Source of the DNA: Candidatus Anaerostipes avistercoris
GTDB taxonomy: Bacteria; Bacillota; Clostridia; Lachnospirales; Lachnospiraceae
Direction of reading: 5' to 3'
NCBI GenBank assembly: GCA_019119895.1
Contig: DWWD01000046.1
Location: 171,733 to 235,732, forward strand
DNA length: 64,000 nt
Positions 33,409-41,249 of the stretch are shown in pieces. The notes under the pieces are model-generated. The model was given only the letters and a program-made list of their open reading frames with translations, did no database searches and was not told the DNA's origin. The position numbers and the translations under genes are program-made. Positions within the stretch are counted from its first letter, which is position 1. Each line of letters opens with the position of its first letter.

Positions 33409-33849
33409 ATGACAACTGTAATTATTGGAATACTGCTGCTGATTTTTGCGCTGATCATCTTTATATGTTATACTTACATGCAAAATCAGCGGTCCCGCTA
33501 TGTTTCTCAGATGTACCGGCAGTTTAAAGAACAGTATCAGGACAAAGCCAGGATTGCCATGGGTTTTTCCCAGACGAATATATTCGCAAAGCCGGTTACG
33601 CTGATGCTGGCAGTAGGAGATGACCAGAGAGTGATGGATGCCTGGAGCGTGACGGACCGGGATATGGAGCTGGAAGGGCGTACCTGTGAGGAATATATTG
33701 GAATGGATGTGGAAAAATACGCAGGAAGAGACAGAAAGCAGAGGGAGAAGGAACTGCTGCTGCGGCAGGTCTCCCAGCCGAAAAATTCCAAGGAGCAGGC
33801 ATTTGACATGGCAGTCCGCCAGATTTTAGAACAGTCGACAGGAAATTAA
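33409..33849 (+). CDS. GutM-like protein (glucitol operon activator family)
   Basis: The ATG at 33409 has AAGGAAG upstream; 146 residues. An N-terminal membrane segment (about residues 4-22) is followed by a GutM-like core: IAMGFSQTNIFAKPVTLMLAVGDDQRVMDAW and EEYIGMDVEKY, which parallels the E. coli GutM stretch ending in DDQQRIVD. E. coli GutM activates the glucitol operon, though its mechanism is unclear. Here it lies 2 kb after a sorbose operon that makes glucitol 6-phosphate, but in one transcript with hflX. The assignment is by motif memory, so moderate. Confidence 0.6.
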   Translation: MTTVIIGILLLIFALIIFICYTYMQNQRSRYVSQMYRQFKEQYQDKARIAMGFSQTNIFAKPVTLMLAVGDDQRVMDAWSVTDRDMELEGRTCEEYIGMDVEKYAGRDRKQREKELLLRQVSQPKNSKEQAFDMAVRQILEQSTGN

Positions 33850-33853
33850 GAAT

Positions 33854-35089
33854 ATGGAAGAAATCAGACAGGAACAAAAAGAAAGAGTGATATTAATAGC
33901 CGCGGCAGACCGGCAGGAGGAAGCAGAAGAATCACTGGATGAATTGGAAGAGCTGGCAAAGACCGCCGGCGCGGAAACTGTGGCAAGAGTGATCCAGATC
34001 CGGGAGACGCCTCATCCGGCAACTTATATTGGAAAGGGAAAAATCGATGAGGTCAGCGCTCTTTTATATGGAACAGACGCCACAGGGGTTATTTGTGACG
34101 ATGAATTGTCACCGGCACAGATCGGGAATCTGGAACGCATGCTGGATACAAAAGTCATGGACCGCACCCTTCTGATTCTGGATATTTTTGCCGGAAGAGC
34201 CTATACAAAGGAAGGAAATATACAGGTAGAACTTGCCCAGCTTAAGTACCGGGCATCAAAATTAACCGGCCAGGGAACCGCTCTTTCCAGACTGGGAGGG
34301 GGAATCGGAACAAGAGGTCCAGGAGAGAAAAAACTGGAGATGGACCGGAGGCTGATCCGCCGGAGGATTTCTCATTTAAAAGCGGAGTTAAGAGATGTGA
34401 TCCGGCACCGGGAGGTGCAGAGAAAACAGCGGCAGAAACATCATGTGCCGGTGATCTGCATTGTCGGGTATACCAACGCGGGAAAATCCACGCTGCTGAA
34501 CTACCTGACAGACGCCGGTGTTCTGGAAGAAAATCAGCTGTTTGCCACCCTGGATCCGACCACCAAGAGTCTGGAACTTGGCAGCGGACAGACAGTGCTC
34601 CTGACAGATACCGTAGGGTTTATCCGGAAACTTCCCCATCATCTGGTGGACGCTTTCCGGAGTACTCTGGAAGAGGCAAAATACAGCGACCTGATCTTTC
34701 ATGTGGTGGACGCTTCCAATCCCCAGAGAGAGAAACACATGGAAGTGGTCTATGAAACTTTAAAGCAGCTGGGAGCTGTGGGATCCGATGTGATCACAGT
34801 GTTCAATAAGATGGATCTGGTGGAACATGATATGGTGTTAAAGGATCCGAAGGCACAAATGACGGTAAAGATATCGGCCAGGACAGGAGAGGGAGTGGAT
34901 GAACTCCTTCTGGCGGCAGAGGAACTCCTGCAGAAACAGAAACTGTATATTGAAAAACTATATTCTTACAGTGAGGCGGGAAAGATACAGATGATCCGCA
35001 GTTACGGTCAGCTTAAGAAAGAAGAATACAGGGAAGACGGAATCTATGTGGAAGCATATATTCCAAAAGAAATTTTAGGCAGTATTTAG
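33854..35089 (+). CDS. hflX: HflX ribosome-associated GTPase
   Basis: The 411-residue protein has the N-terminal HflX subdomain (GAETVARVIQIRETPHPATYIGKGK), the glycine-rich GTRGPGEKKLEMDRR linker and a GTPase domain with G1 GYTNAGKSTLLN, G3 DTVGFI and G4 FNKMDL. HflX splits stalled or hibernating 70S ribosomes. It starts 4 bp after the gutM-like stop, so the two are cotranscribed. A C-terminal helical part follows the G domain. 12 bp separate it from the antiterminator gene. Confidence 0.95.
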   Translation: MEEIRQEQKERVILIAAADRQEEAEESLDELEELAKTAGAETVARVIQIRETPHPATYIGKGKIDEVSALLYGTDATGVICDDELSPAQIGNLERMLDTKVMDRTLLILDIFAGRAYTKEGNIQVELAQLKYRASKLTGQGTALSRLGGGIGTRGPGEKKLEMDRRLIRRRISHLKAELRDVIRHREVQRKQRQKHHVPVICIVGYTNAGKSTLLNYLTDAGVLEENQLFATLDPTTKSLELGSGQTVLLTDTVGFIRKLPHHLVDAFRSTLEEAKYSDLIFHVVDASNPQREKHMEVVYETLKQLGAVGSDVITVFNKMDLVEHDMVLKDPKAQMTVKISARTGEGVDELLLAAEELLQKQKLYIEKLYSYSEAGKIQMIRSYGQLKKEEYREDGIYVEAYIPKEILGSI

Positions 35090-35101
35090 GAGGAGAGATA
35101 A

Positions 35102-35593
35102 ATGATCATTCAAAAGGTGATTAATAATAATGTAGTCAGTACTTTTGATACCAATAACCGTGAAGTGATCCTGATGGGGAAAGGGATCGGGTTTCGCAAA
35201 AAAGCAGGAGATGAATTAGATAAGAATAAGATTGAAAAAATATTTACCTTGGATCAGAGAGCGACTTCTCCTTTTGTCCAGGAAATCATGGCAATCATAC
35301 AGGAGTTTTATGAGGTGTCCCTGGATTCTGAGACTCCTGCGTATCAGAGATTTGCCACACATCTGGAGTATATGGAATCCGAAATCCTGTCAGGTCACCG
35401 AAAAGACGAAGAGGACGAGGAAGACGATGTAGAGTTTTACGAGAGGAACCAGAAAAAGTATCCGGAAGCCTATATCTGCAGCCAGAAAATCGTGGAACAT
35501 ATTGAGGAACATTACCAGTGCAGATTATCTGCGGATGAAAAGATGTACCTGATCATCTATGTAAAAAGACTTATGATGGAAAGAGAGTCTTAA
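35102..35593 (+). CDS. Minimal BglG/LicT-type antiterminator: CAT domain plus one degenerate PRD
   Basis: The 163-residue protein begins with a canonical CAT RNA-binding domain (about residues 1-55; MIIQKVINNNVVSTFD, EVILMGKGIGFRKKAGD). Only one PRD-like domain follows (about 60-160) instead of the usual two; normal family length is about 280. The first PRD histidine is kept (His87 in RFATHLEYM), while the second is replaced by Tyr153 (LIIYVKRLM). An acidic insert (KDEEDEEDD) lies at 101-109. A consensus RAT and overlapping terminator lie 59 bp downstream, before ptsH, so it most likely controls ptsHI read-through. It is cotranscribed with hflX. Confidence 0.88.
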   Translation: MIIQKVINNNVVSTFDTNNREVILMGKGIGFRKKAGDELDKNKIEKIFTLDQRATSPFVQEIMAIIQEFYEVSLDSETPAYQRFATHLEYMESEILSGHRKDEEDEEDDVEFYERNQKKYPEAYICSQKIVEHIEEHYQCRLSADEKMYLIIYVKRLMMERES

Positions 35594-35607
35594 TCGGGGA
35601 AAATTTG

Positions 35608-35636
35608 TTGACTTAAGGATGGGTATTTGGTATTAT
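35608..35636 (+). promoter_or_regulatory. Promoter of ptsHI
   Basis: TTGACT (35608-35613), 17-bp spacer, TATTAT (35631-35636). Transcription would start near 35643, just upstream of the RAT. Confidence 0.78.
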
Positions 35637-35651
35637 ATAGTTATTGAATAT

Positions 35652-35680
35652 GGATTGTTACTGGTAAGGCAGGCAAGACC
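35652..35680 (+). promoter_or_regulatory. RAT (ribonucleic antiterminator) site in the ptsHI leader
   Basis: GGATTGTTACTGGTAAGG followed by CAGGCAAGACC matches the LicT/SacY-type RAT consensus (GGATTGTTACTG...GCAGGCAAAACC) almost base for base. Its last six bases are the start of the terminator stem at 35675, so the two folds are mutually exclusive, the standard switch of this family. Confidence 0.93.
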
Positions 35681-35730
35681 TTTTTCGATGAGTGTGAAGA
35701 GCATTTATTGGGGAGGTCTTTTTTCTTTTT
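35675..35730 (+). terminator. Leader terminator of ptsHI, overlapping the RAT
   Basis: AAGACCT (35675-35681) pairs with AGGTCTT (35714-35720), extended inwards by T-G wobbles, followed by TTTTCTTTTT. It can form only when the RAT is open. Confidence 0.9.
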
Positions 35731-35826
35731 GCGGGTGTTGAGGCTTGCCCGGATTCCTGCAGCGGCCAGCGGCAGTCCGGACGCATATTTTTATTTAAAA
35801 TTCTATTAAGAGAAGGAGATTTAATT

Positions 35827-36090
35827 ATGGTATCAAAGAAATTTGTCATCGAGAACGAACAGGGATTACACATGAGACCGGCAGGTGTTCTTGCTAAGGC
35901 TGTTACAAAATTCGAATCTGACGTAACAATCATTTTTGAAGATAAAAAAATCAACGCCAAGAGCCTGTTAAACATCATCGGTGCCTGCATCAAATGTGGT
36001 TCTGAAATCGAATTAGTATGTGAAGGTCCTGACGAAGAAGCAGCACTTGCACATGCAACAGAGTTAATCGAATCTGGATTAGGAGAATAA
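35827..36090 (+). CDS. ptsH: HPr phosphocarrier protein
   Basis: The 87-residue protein has His15 in GLHMRPAGVL, the PEP/EI phosphorylation site, and Ser46 in INAKSLLNIIG, the HPr-kinase site of Firmicutes used in catabolite control. Residue 16 is Met rather than the usual Ala. The protein passes phosphate from EI to EIIA domains such as the sorbose EIIA in this window. It is read from the promoter at 35608 through a RAT-controlled terminator. AGAAGGAG precedes the start. Confidence 0.97.
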   Translation: MVSKKFVIENEQGLHMRPAGVLAKAVTKFESDVTIIFEDKKINAKSLLNIIGACIKCGSEIELVCEGPDEEAALAHATELIESGLGE

Positions 36091-36125
36091 GAACAAATAT
36101 TTGATAAAAAGGACGGGTGTTAGTA

Positions 36126-37835
36126 ATGTATAAAGGTATAGGAGCATCTGCAGGAATCGGTATCGGAAAAGTTGTTGTAATCAAGGAACAGGAACTGAAT
36201 TACACAAAGACAACGATTGAAGATACAGAAGCAGAAAAGAAACGTTTAAGTGATGCCATTGAAGTTTTCATTGAGAAAACCACCCAGATGGTAGAAGCAA
36301 TGAAAGTAACTGCCGGAGAACAGGAATCTGAGATTCTGGAAGGACATATCCTTATGATCCAGGATCCGGCGATTACAGAGCAGATTGAAGCAAAGATTGA
36401 CGGAGAGAAGATCAATGCGGAAGCGGCAGTTGAGGAAGCATGTGACTTCTTCGCTCAGATTTTTTCAATGGCAGAAGACGAATTAACCCAGCAAAGAGCT
36501 TCTGACTTAGGTGATATCAAGACTCGTTTGATTAAAATTTTATTAGGCATTGAAGAAGTTGATATCAGTGCAGTACCGGCAGGTACAGTTTTGGTAGCAG
36601 AAGATCTGACACCATCCATGACGGCTGGAATCAATCCGGACAATGTTGAAGGTGTTCTGACAGAGATCGGAGGAAAAACTTCCCATTCTGCAATTATCTG
36701 CAGATCCATGGAAATTCCTGCGGTTCTGAGCATTGAAAACATTACAAATATTGTTCAGGACGGAGATGAAGTCGTATTAGACGGTGCAACAGGAGAAGCT
36801 TATGTAAAACCGGAAGCTTCTGTTGTTGAAGAATACAAAGAAAAGAAAGCAAAATTCCTGGAAGAAAAAGCAGCACTTGCCAAGTTCGTAGGAAAACCGT
36901 CTCAGACAGCAGACGGACATGTTGTAGAGCTGGTTGCCAATATCGGAGGACCGGATGAAGCAGCAGGCGTACTGGAGAGAGACGGAGAAGGTGTTGGCTT
37001 GTTCAGGACAGAATTCCTGTTCATGGAAAGTAATGACGTTCCATCAGAAGAATCTCAGTTCGAGGCTTATAAAAAGGTAGCTGAAACTCTGGAAGGAAAA
37101 CCGGTGATTATCCGTACATTGGATATCGGAGGAGACAAGGCTCTTCCATATCTCGGACTTCCAACGGAAGAGAATCCGTTCTTGGGATTCCGTGCGGTAC
37201 GTTTCTGTCTCCAGCGTCCGGAGATCTACAAACCTCAGTTAAGAGCACTGCTCCGCGCAAGTGCTTTTGGAAAGATTCGTATCATGGTTCCGCTTGTTAC
37301 CTGCGTAGATGAACTTCGTGCGGTAAAAGCTCTGATCGAAGAGATCAAAGGTGAATTAGACGCAGAAGGAATCGCGTATGACAAGAACATCGAAGTTGGT
37401 GTTATGATGGAAACAGCTGCAGCCAGCCTGATTGCAGACATTCTTGCAAAAGAAGCAGATTTCTTCAGTATTGGTACAAATGACCTTACTGGATATACAA
37501 TGGCAGCAGACAGAGGAAATCCAGATGTTGCATATCTGTACTCTGCATATAACCCGGCAGTTCTTCGTTCCATCCGGAACATCATCGGAGCTGCCAACAA
37601 AGAAGGTATCATGGCAGGTATGTGCGGTGAAGCAGCAAGCGATCCGTTATTAGTACCAGTATTACTGGCATTTGGATTGAATGAGTTTTCAGTAAGCGCT
37701 ACAGCAATCCTTGCTACAAGAAAAGTAATGTCTCTGTGGACAATGGATGAGTGCAAAGCATTAGCAGATGAAGTAATGCAGCTGGAAACAGAGGAGGAAG
37801 TAAAAGCATTATTGCAGGAAAGAGCAAGAAGCTGA
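36126..37835 (+). CDS. ptsI: Phosphoenolpyruvate-protein phosphotransferase, enzyme I
   Basis: The ATG at 36126 lies 9 bp after GGACGG (a GTG at 36117 abuts that site), giving 569 residues. The phospho-His lies in [18 protein letters not shown], and the PEP-binding part includes [51 protein letters not shown]-like [19 protein letters not shown] and the C-terminal MCGEAASD with the active Cys. It starts the phosphate relay to HPr. It shares the leader switch with ptsH; a strong terminator follows. Confidence 0.97.
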   Translation: [569 protein letters not shown]

Positions 37836-37853
37836 TATAAGCTTTCGAACATA

Positions 37854-37893
37854 GGAAAAGGTTCCGTACAGGCGGGGCCTTTTCCATTTTTTT
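37854..37893 (+). terminator. Terminator after ptsI
   Basis: GGAAAAGGTTCC (37854-37865) pairs with GGGGCCTTTTCC (37874-37885) with two G-U pairs, followed by ATTTTTTT. Confidence 0.9.
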
Positions 37894-37894
37894 G

Positions 37895-37922
37895 TTTCAC
37901 AGGAAACTGCGTTCCTGTGAAA
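37895..37922. repeat. Perfect inverted repeat just after the ptsI terminator
   Basis: TTTCACAGGAA, loop ACTGCG, TTCCTGTGAAA: 11-bp arms. It is flanked by T-run on the left and A-run on the right, so it forms a second hairpin behind the ptsI terminator; its role is unknown. Confidence 0.7.
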
Positions 37923-37985
37923 TAAAAAAATATTTATTCGTGTATACAGTATTATAGAATCGCTTTTATGTGACGGAGGAGACAT

Positions 37986-38483
37986 ATGACGGAAGAAGGA
38001 AAGAAAGTCATCCGTATTCTGGATGAAAAAAAGATTTCCTATGAGTGTATGGAGCACGAGCCGGTTTATACGGTGGAGGAAATACAGGAGAAGGATTTGT
38101 GGCATCATGAGGATGGGATTGGAGCAAAAAATCTGTTTTTAAGAGACGGCAGCGGAAAACGGCATTTCCTGGTAGTGATCCAGGACGACAAACAGGCAGA
38201 TCTGAAAGAAGTCCGCTCGGAGATCGGCAGTTCCCGGCTGAGTTTTGCATCACAGGAGCGCCTTAAAAAGTATCTCGGCGTTTCAGCGGGGTCCGTCTCA
38301 CCGCTGGGAATTCTCAATGATACGGAATGTGCTGTGGAAGTCTTTTTTGACCGGGATCTGAAAGAATATTCCTATATTGCGGTCCATCCCAATGATAACA
38401 GCGCGACGGTCTGGATGAAAACAGAGGATCTGGTGGAAATGATCAGAGAACACGGTAATTCTTTTGAATGGATTCGGATTTAG
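37986..38483 (+). CDS. ProX/PrdX-type aminoacyl-tRNA editing protein (YbaK-like)
   Basis: The 165-residue protein has the free-standing prolyl-tRNA synthetase-associated editing domain: GAKNLFLRDGSGKRHFLVVIQDDKQ split over two motifs, SSRLSFASQERL and the substrate-loop GSVSPLGILND. Members hydrolyse Ala-tRNA(Pro) or related mischarged tRNAs, clearing errors made by ProRS. It is monocistronic after two hairpins; no confident promoter is seen. The AGGAG site lies 6 bp before the ATG. Confidence 0.88.
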   Translation: MTEEGKKVIRILDEKKISYECMEHEPVYTVEEIQEKDLWHHEDGIGAKNLFLRDGSGKRHFLVVIQDDKQADLKEVRSEIGSSRLSFASQERLKKYLGVSAGSVSPLGILNDTECAVEVFFDRDLKEYSYIAVHPNDNSATVWMKTEDLVEMIREHGNSFEWIRI

Positions 38484-38584
38484 GCAGAAACAGCTGGGAT
38501 TTTTTCTCATAATGATATATACTTAGAGAGAAAGGAACCAGACAAATATTCTGAAAGACCTGAAAGATTGGGGGAGCGGAAGAA

Positions 38585-38983
38585 ATGATCATTCTTATAT
38601 GTCTGGATGATAAGAACGGCATGATGTTCCATAACAGGAGACAGAGCCAGGACCGGGGACTCAGAGCGCATATGCGGGAAATAGTAGGAGATGCTGTCAT
38701 CTACATGAATGCATATTCGAAAAAACTGTATCAGGAATTCCCGGATGCCCTGGTGTATGAAGATTTTCTGTTCCGGGCCCGGAAGGGAGAGTACTGTCTG
38801 GTGGAAGATCAGAAGCTGTCCCCGGTGGAGGAAAAGATCGAAAAGATCATTGTTTTCCGGTGGAATAAAGTATACCCGGCGGATATGAGACTGGATCTTT
38901 CACTGGATCAGTGGAAGCTGGAGAGTCTGCGGGAACTGGAAGGTTCGAGCCATAAAATCCTTCAGGAAACCTATATCAGATAG
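38585..38983 (+). CDS. Conserved-looking hypothetical protein
   Basis: I do not recognise this 132-residue protein. It starts MIILICLDDKNGMMF, a hydrophobic strand followed by a polar loop that superficially recalls the N-terminus of dihydrofolate reductase, but no further DHFR motif follows. It is otherwise hydrophilic with several aromatic residues (VFRWNKVYPADMRLDL) and no membrane segment or signal peptide. A good GGGGGAG ribosome site precedes the ATG and the nuclease gene begins 13 bp after the stop, so it is probably expressed in one unit with the nuclease. Confidence 0.55.
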   Translation: MIILICLDDKNGMMFHNRRQSQDRGLRAHMREIVGDAVIYMNAYSKKLYQEFPDALVYEDFLFRARKGEYCLVEDQKLSPVEEKIEKIIVFRWNKVYPADMRLDLSLDQWKLESLRELEGSSHKILQETYIR

Positions 38984-38996
38984 AGGAGAAAAAAGG

Positions 38997-39881
38997 ATGA
39001 AAGCACTAAGAAAATTAACGGTTGTCTTCATGGCGGTGGTGTTTGCCGCGGCGTTGTGGGGCTGTGAGTCAGGAGAAACAGCATCTGAGAGCAGACAGGA
39101 GACAACAGCAGAGAGCAGCAAAATACCGGATTATTCAGGGGAGATGACGATCGTTCTGGATAACAATGAACCGGATTTTGATTCGGAAGATCTGACGGAG
39201 AAATCCTATGAGTCATACAGTGATCTGGATGATGAGGGAAGATGTCAGACTGCTCAGGCATGTATCGGAAAAGATATTATGCCGACAAAAGAAAGAGGCG
39301 CCATCGGAATGGTAAAGCCGACCGGATGGCACACAGTGAAATATGACAATGTGGATGGAAAATATCTTTATAACCGGTGCCATCTGATCGCTTATCAGCT
39401 GACCGGGGAGAATGCCAATGAGAAAAATCTGATCACGGGAACCAGATCTTTCAATGTGGATGGAATGCTTCCATATGAGGAAATGGTGGGAGACTATGTC
39501 CGTGAGACAGGCAATCATGTGCTGTACCGGGTAACCCCGGTGTTTGAGGGAGATGATCTGGTAGCCAAAGGCGTGCAGATGGAAGCCATGTCAGTGGAGG
39601 ATGAAGGAGAGGACATTGAGTTCAATGTGTTTGTCTATAACGTCCAGGATGGAATTGACATTGATTACCGGACCGGAGACAGTCACGAAGCCTCCGAAGA
39701 TGAGACAGCTTCATCAGAATCCTCTCAGACGGAGCAGGAAATCCGCGGAAACAGGAGATCAAAGGTTTATCACTGCCCGGGACAGCGGGATTATGATACA
39801 ATGGCCGATTCAAAGAATCTGGTCATTTTCCACAGTGAAGAAGAGGCACAAGCAGCAGGTTATCGAAAAGCGCAGCGATAA
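38997..39881 (+). CDS. Secreted or surface lipoprotein DNA/RNA non-specific endonuclease (EndA/NucA type)
   Basis: The 294-residue protein has a lipoprotein signal ending FAAALWGC, a Ser/Thr/Glu-rich linker and a beta-beta-alpha metal nuclease domain: RGAIGMVKPTGWHTVKYDNVDG, the His of NRCHLIAYQLTGEN as general base, and EKNLITGTRSFNVDGM with the metal-binding Asn. The C-terminus has a second Ser/Glu-rich linker followed by a short segment with TVYHCPGQRDYDTM-like VYHCPGQRDYDTM that is not part of the nuclease. It probably degrades extracellular DNA for nutrition or uptake. It precedes hydF by 16 bp. Confidence 0.85.
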   Translation: MKALRKLTVVFMAVVFAAALWGCESGETASESRQETTAESSKIPDYSGEMTIVLDNNEPDFDSEDLTEKSYESYSDLDDEGRCQTAQACIGKDIMPTKERGAIGMVKPTGWHTVKYDNVDGKYLYNRCHLIAYQLTGENANEKNLITGTRSFNVDGMLPYEEMVGDYVRETGNHVLYRVTPVFEGDDLVAKGVQMEAMSVEDEGEDIEFNVFVYNVQDGIDIDYRTGDSHEASEDETASSESSQTEQEIRGNRRSKVYHCPGQRDYDTMADSKNLVIFHSEEEAQAAGYRKAQR

Positions 39882-39897
39882 CAGAAAGGACATGAAT

Positions 39898-41103
39898 ATG
39901 AGTTTAAATCAGACACCAAGAAGCGACAGGATCCATATCGCATTATTTGGAAAAAGAAATGCAGGAAAATCAAGCGTAGTCAACGCCCTGACCAATCAGG
40001 AACTGGCCATCGTATCTGAGATTAAGGGAACAACCACCGATCCGGTATATAAATCCATGGAACTGCTCCCTCTGGGACCGGTTGTCATGATCGACACGCC
40101 GGGACTGGACGATGAAGGAGAACTGGGAGAAAAACGTGTAAAGAAAGCCAAAGAGGTGCTGAGCAAAGCAGACATCGCTCTGGTCATCGTGGATGCAAAG
40201 CAGGGAATCACCAGCTTTGAGGAAGATATCATCGATCTTATGGAGAAGCGCAAAATTCCGTATCTGAAAGTGTATAATAAAGTCGATCTGTTCCAGGGAC
40301 AGGAGACAGAACCGGATGTTCATTATGTCAGCGCGCTGACAGGAGAAGGAATCCATGAACTGAAAGAAGCCATAGGAAAACTGGCTCCTGCAGAAAATGA
40401 GGATCTGAAGATCGTCGGAGACCTGGTAAGTCCTCTGGACCTTGTAGTACTGGTGGTGCCGATCGATTCAGCGGCGCCAAAGGGACGGCTGATTCTTCCG
40501 CAGCAGCAGACCATCCGGGATCTGCTGGAATCCGGAGCCGCGTCTGTGGTTGTCCGGGATTCTGAGCTGGCAGGCGTCCTGGAGAAGCTCGGAACGAAGC
40601 CGGCCCTCGTTGTTACAGATTCTCAGGCATTTGAGCAGGTAGCCAGGGATGTGCCGGAAGATATTCCGCTGACTTCATTTTCTATTTTGTTTGCCCGCTA
40701 CAAAGGAGACCTGGAGGAAGAAATCCGGGGCATCCGGGCATTGAAAGACCTGAAGGACGGGGATAAGATACTGATCGCCGAGGGATGTACCCATCACAGA
40801 CAGTGTGATGATATCGGTACGGTGAAAATACCTAACTGGCTTCGTCAGTACACAGGAAAAGAATTCGAAATCCATACAAGCAGCGGAAATGGATTTCCGG
40901 ATGATCTGGAGACGTATCAGCTGATCATCCACTGCGGAGGTTGTATGCTGAACCGCAGAGAGATGAAGAGCCGGATCCAGAGAGCCGTGGAAGCAGGCGT
41001 GCCAATCGTGAACTACGGCGTTCTGATTGCCTGCATCAAAGGAATCCTTAACAGGTCTCTGGAGCCGTTCCCGGAGGCGCTGAAAATACTGGAGACCGTT
41101 TAG
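39898..41103 (+). CDS. hydF: HydF, [FeFe]-hydrogenase H-cluster maturation GTPase
   Basis: ATG 39898 (8 bp after AAAGGA; ATG 39892 is too close) gives 401 residues. A Ras-like GTPase domain (G1 FGKRNAGKSSVVNAL, G3 DTPGLDDEGELGEKR, G4 YNKVDL) is followed by a dimerisation domain and the cluster-binding part with EGCTHHRQCDDIG and IHCGGCMLNRREM, supplying the Cys/His ligands. HydF is the scaffold on which the 2Fe subcluster is assembled by HydE and HydG. Neither hydE, hydG nor a hydrogenase gene is in the window. Confidence 0.93.
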   Translation: MSLNQTPRSDRIHIALFGKRNAGKSSVVNALTNQELAIVSEIKGTTTDPVYKSMELLPLGPVVMIDTPGLDDEGELGEKRVKKAKEVLSKADIALVIVDAKQGITSFEEDIIDLMEKRKIPYLKVYNKVDLFQGQETEPDVHYVSALTGEGIHELKEAIGKLAPAENEDLKIVGDLVSPLDLVVLVVPIDSAAPKGRLILPQQQTIRDLLESGAASVVVRDSELAGVLEKLGTKPALVVTDSQAFEQVARDVPEDIPLTSFSILFARYKGDLEEEIRGIRALKDLKDGDKILIAEGCTHHRQCDDIGTVKIPNWLRQYTGKEFEIHTSSGNGFPDDLETYQLIIHCGGCMLNRREMKSRIQRAVEAGVPIVNYGVLIACIKGILNRSLEPFPEALKILETV

Positions 41104-41169
41104 CCGTCGGAATATCCGGCAGAACTGCGGAAAATATGATAAATTTTACAGGAGCCGCAGGAGGAATTC

Positions 41170-41198
41170 TTTACAAAAAGAGGGAAGTTTTGTAGAAT
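41170..41198 (+). promoter_or_regulatory. Promoter of gltX
   Basis: TTTACA (41170-41175), 17-bp spacer, TAGAAT (41193-41198), 51 bp before the start codon. Confidence 0.75.
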
Positions 41199-41249
41199 GG
41201 AATGGCAGAAAAAAATTCCTGAAACAGGATTTAAGAATAGGAGAAAGCT

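Noticed and set aside
39601..39897. Upstream extension of hydF in the same frame through the nuclease gene
   Set aside because: It lies entirely within the well supported nuclease gene in another frame; ATG 39898 has the ribosome site and begins at the normal HydF start.
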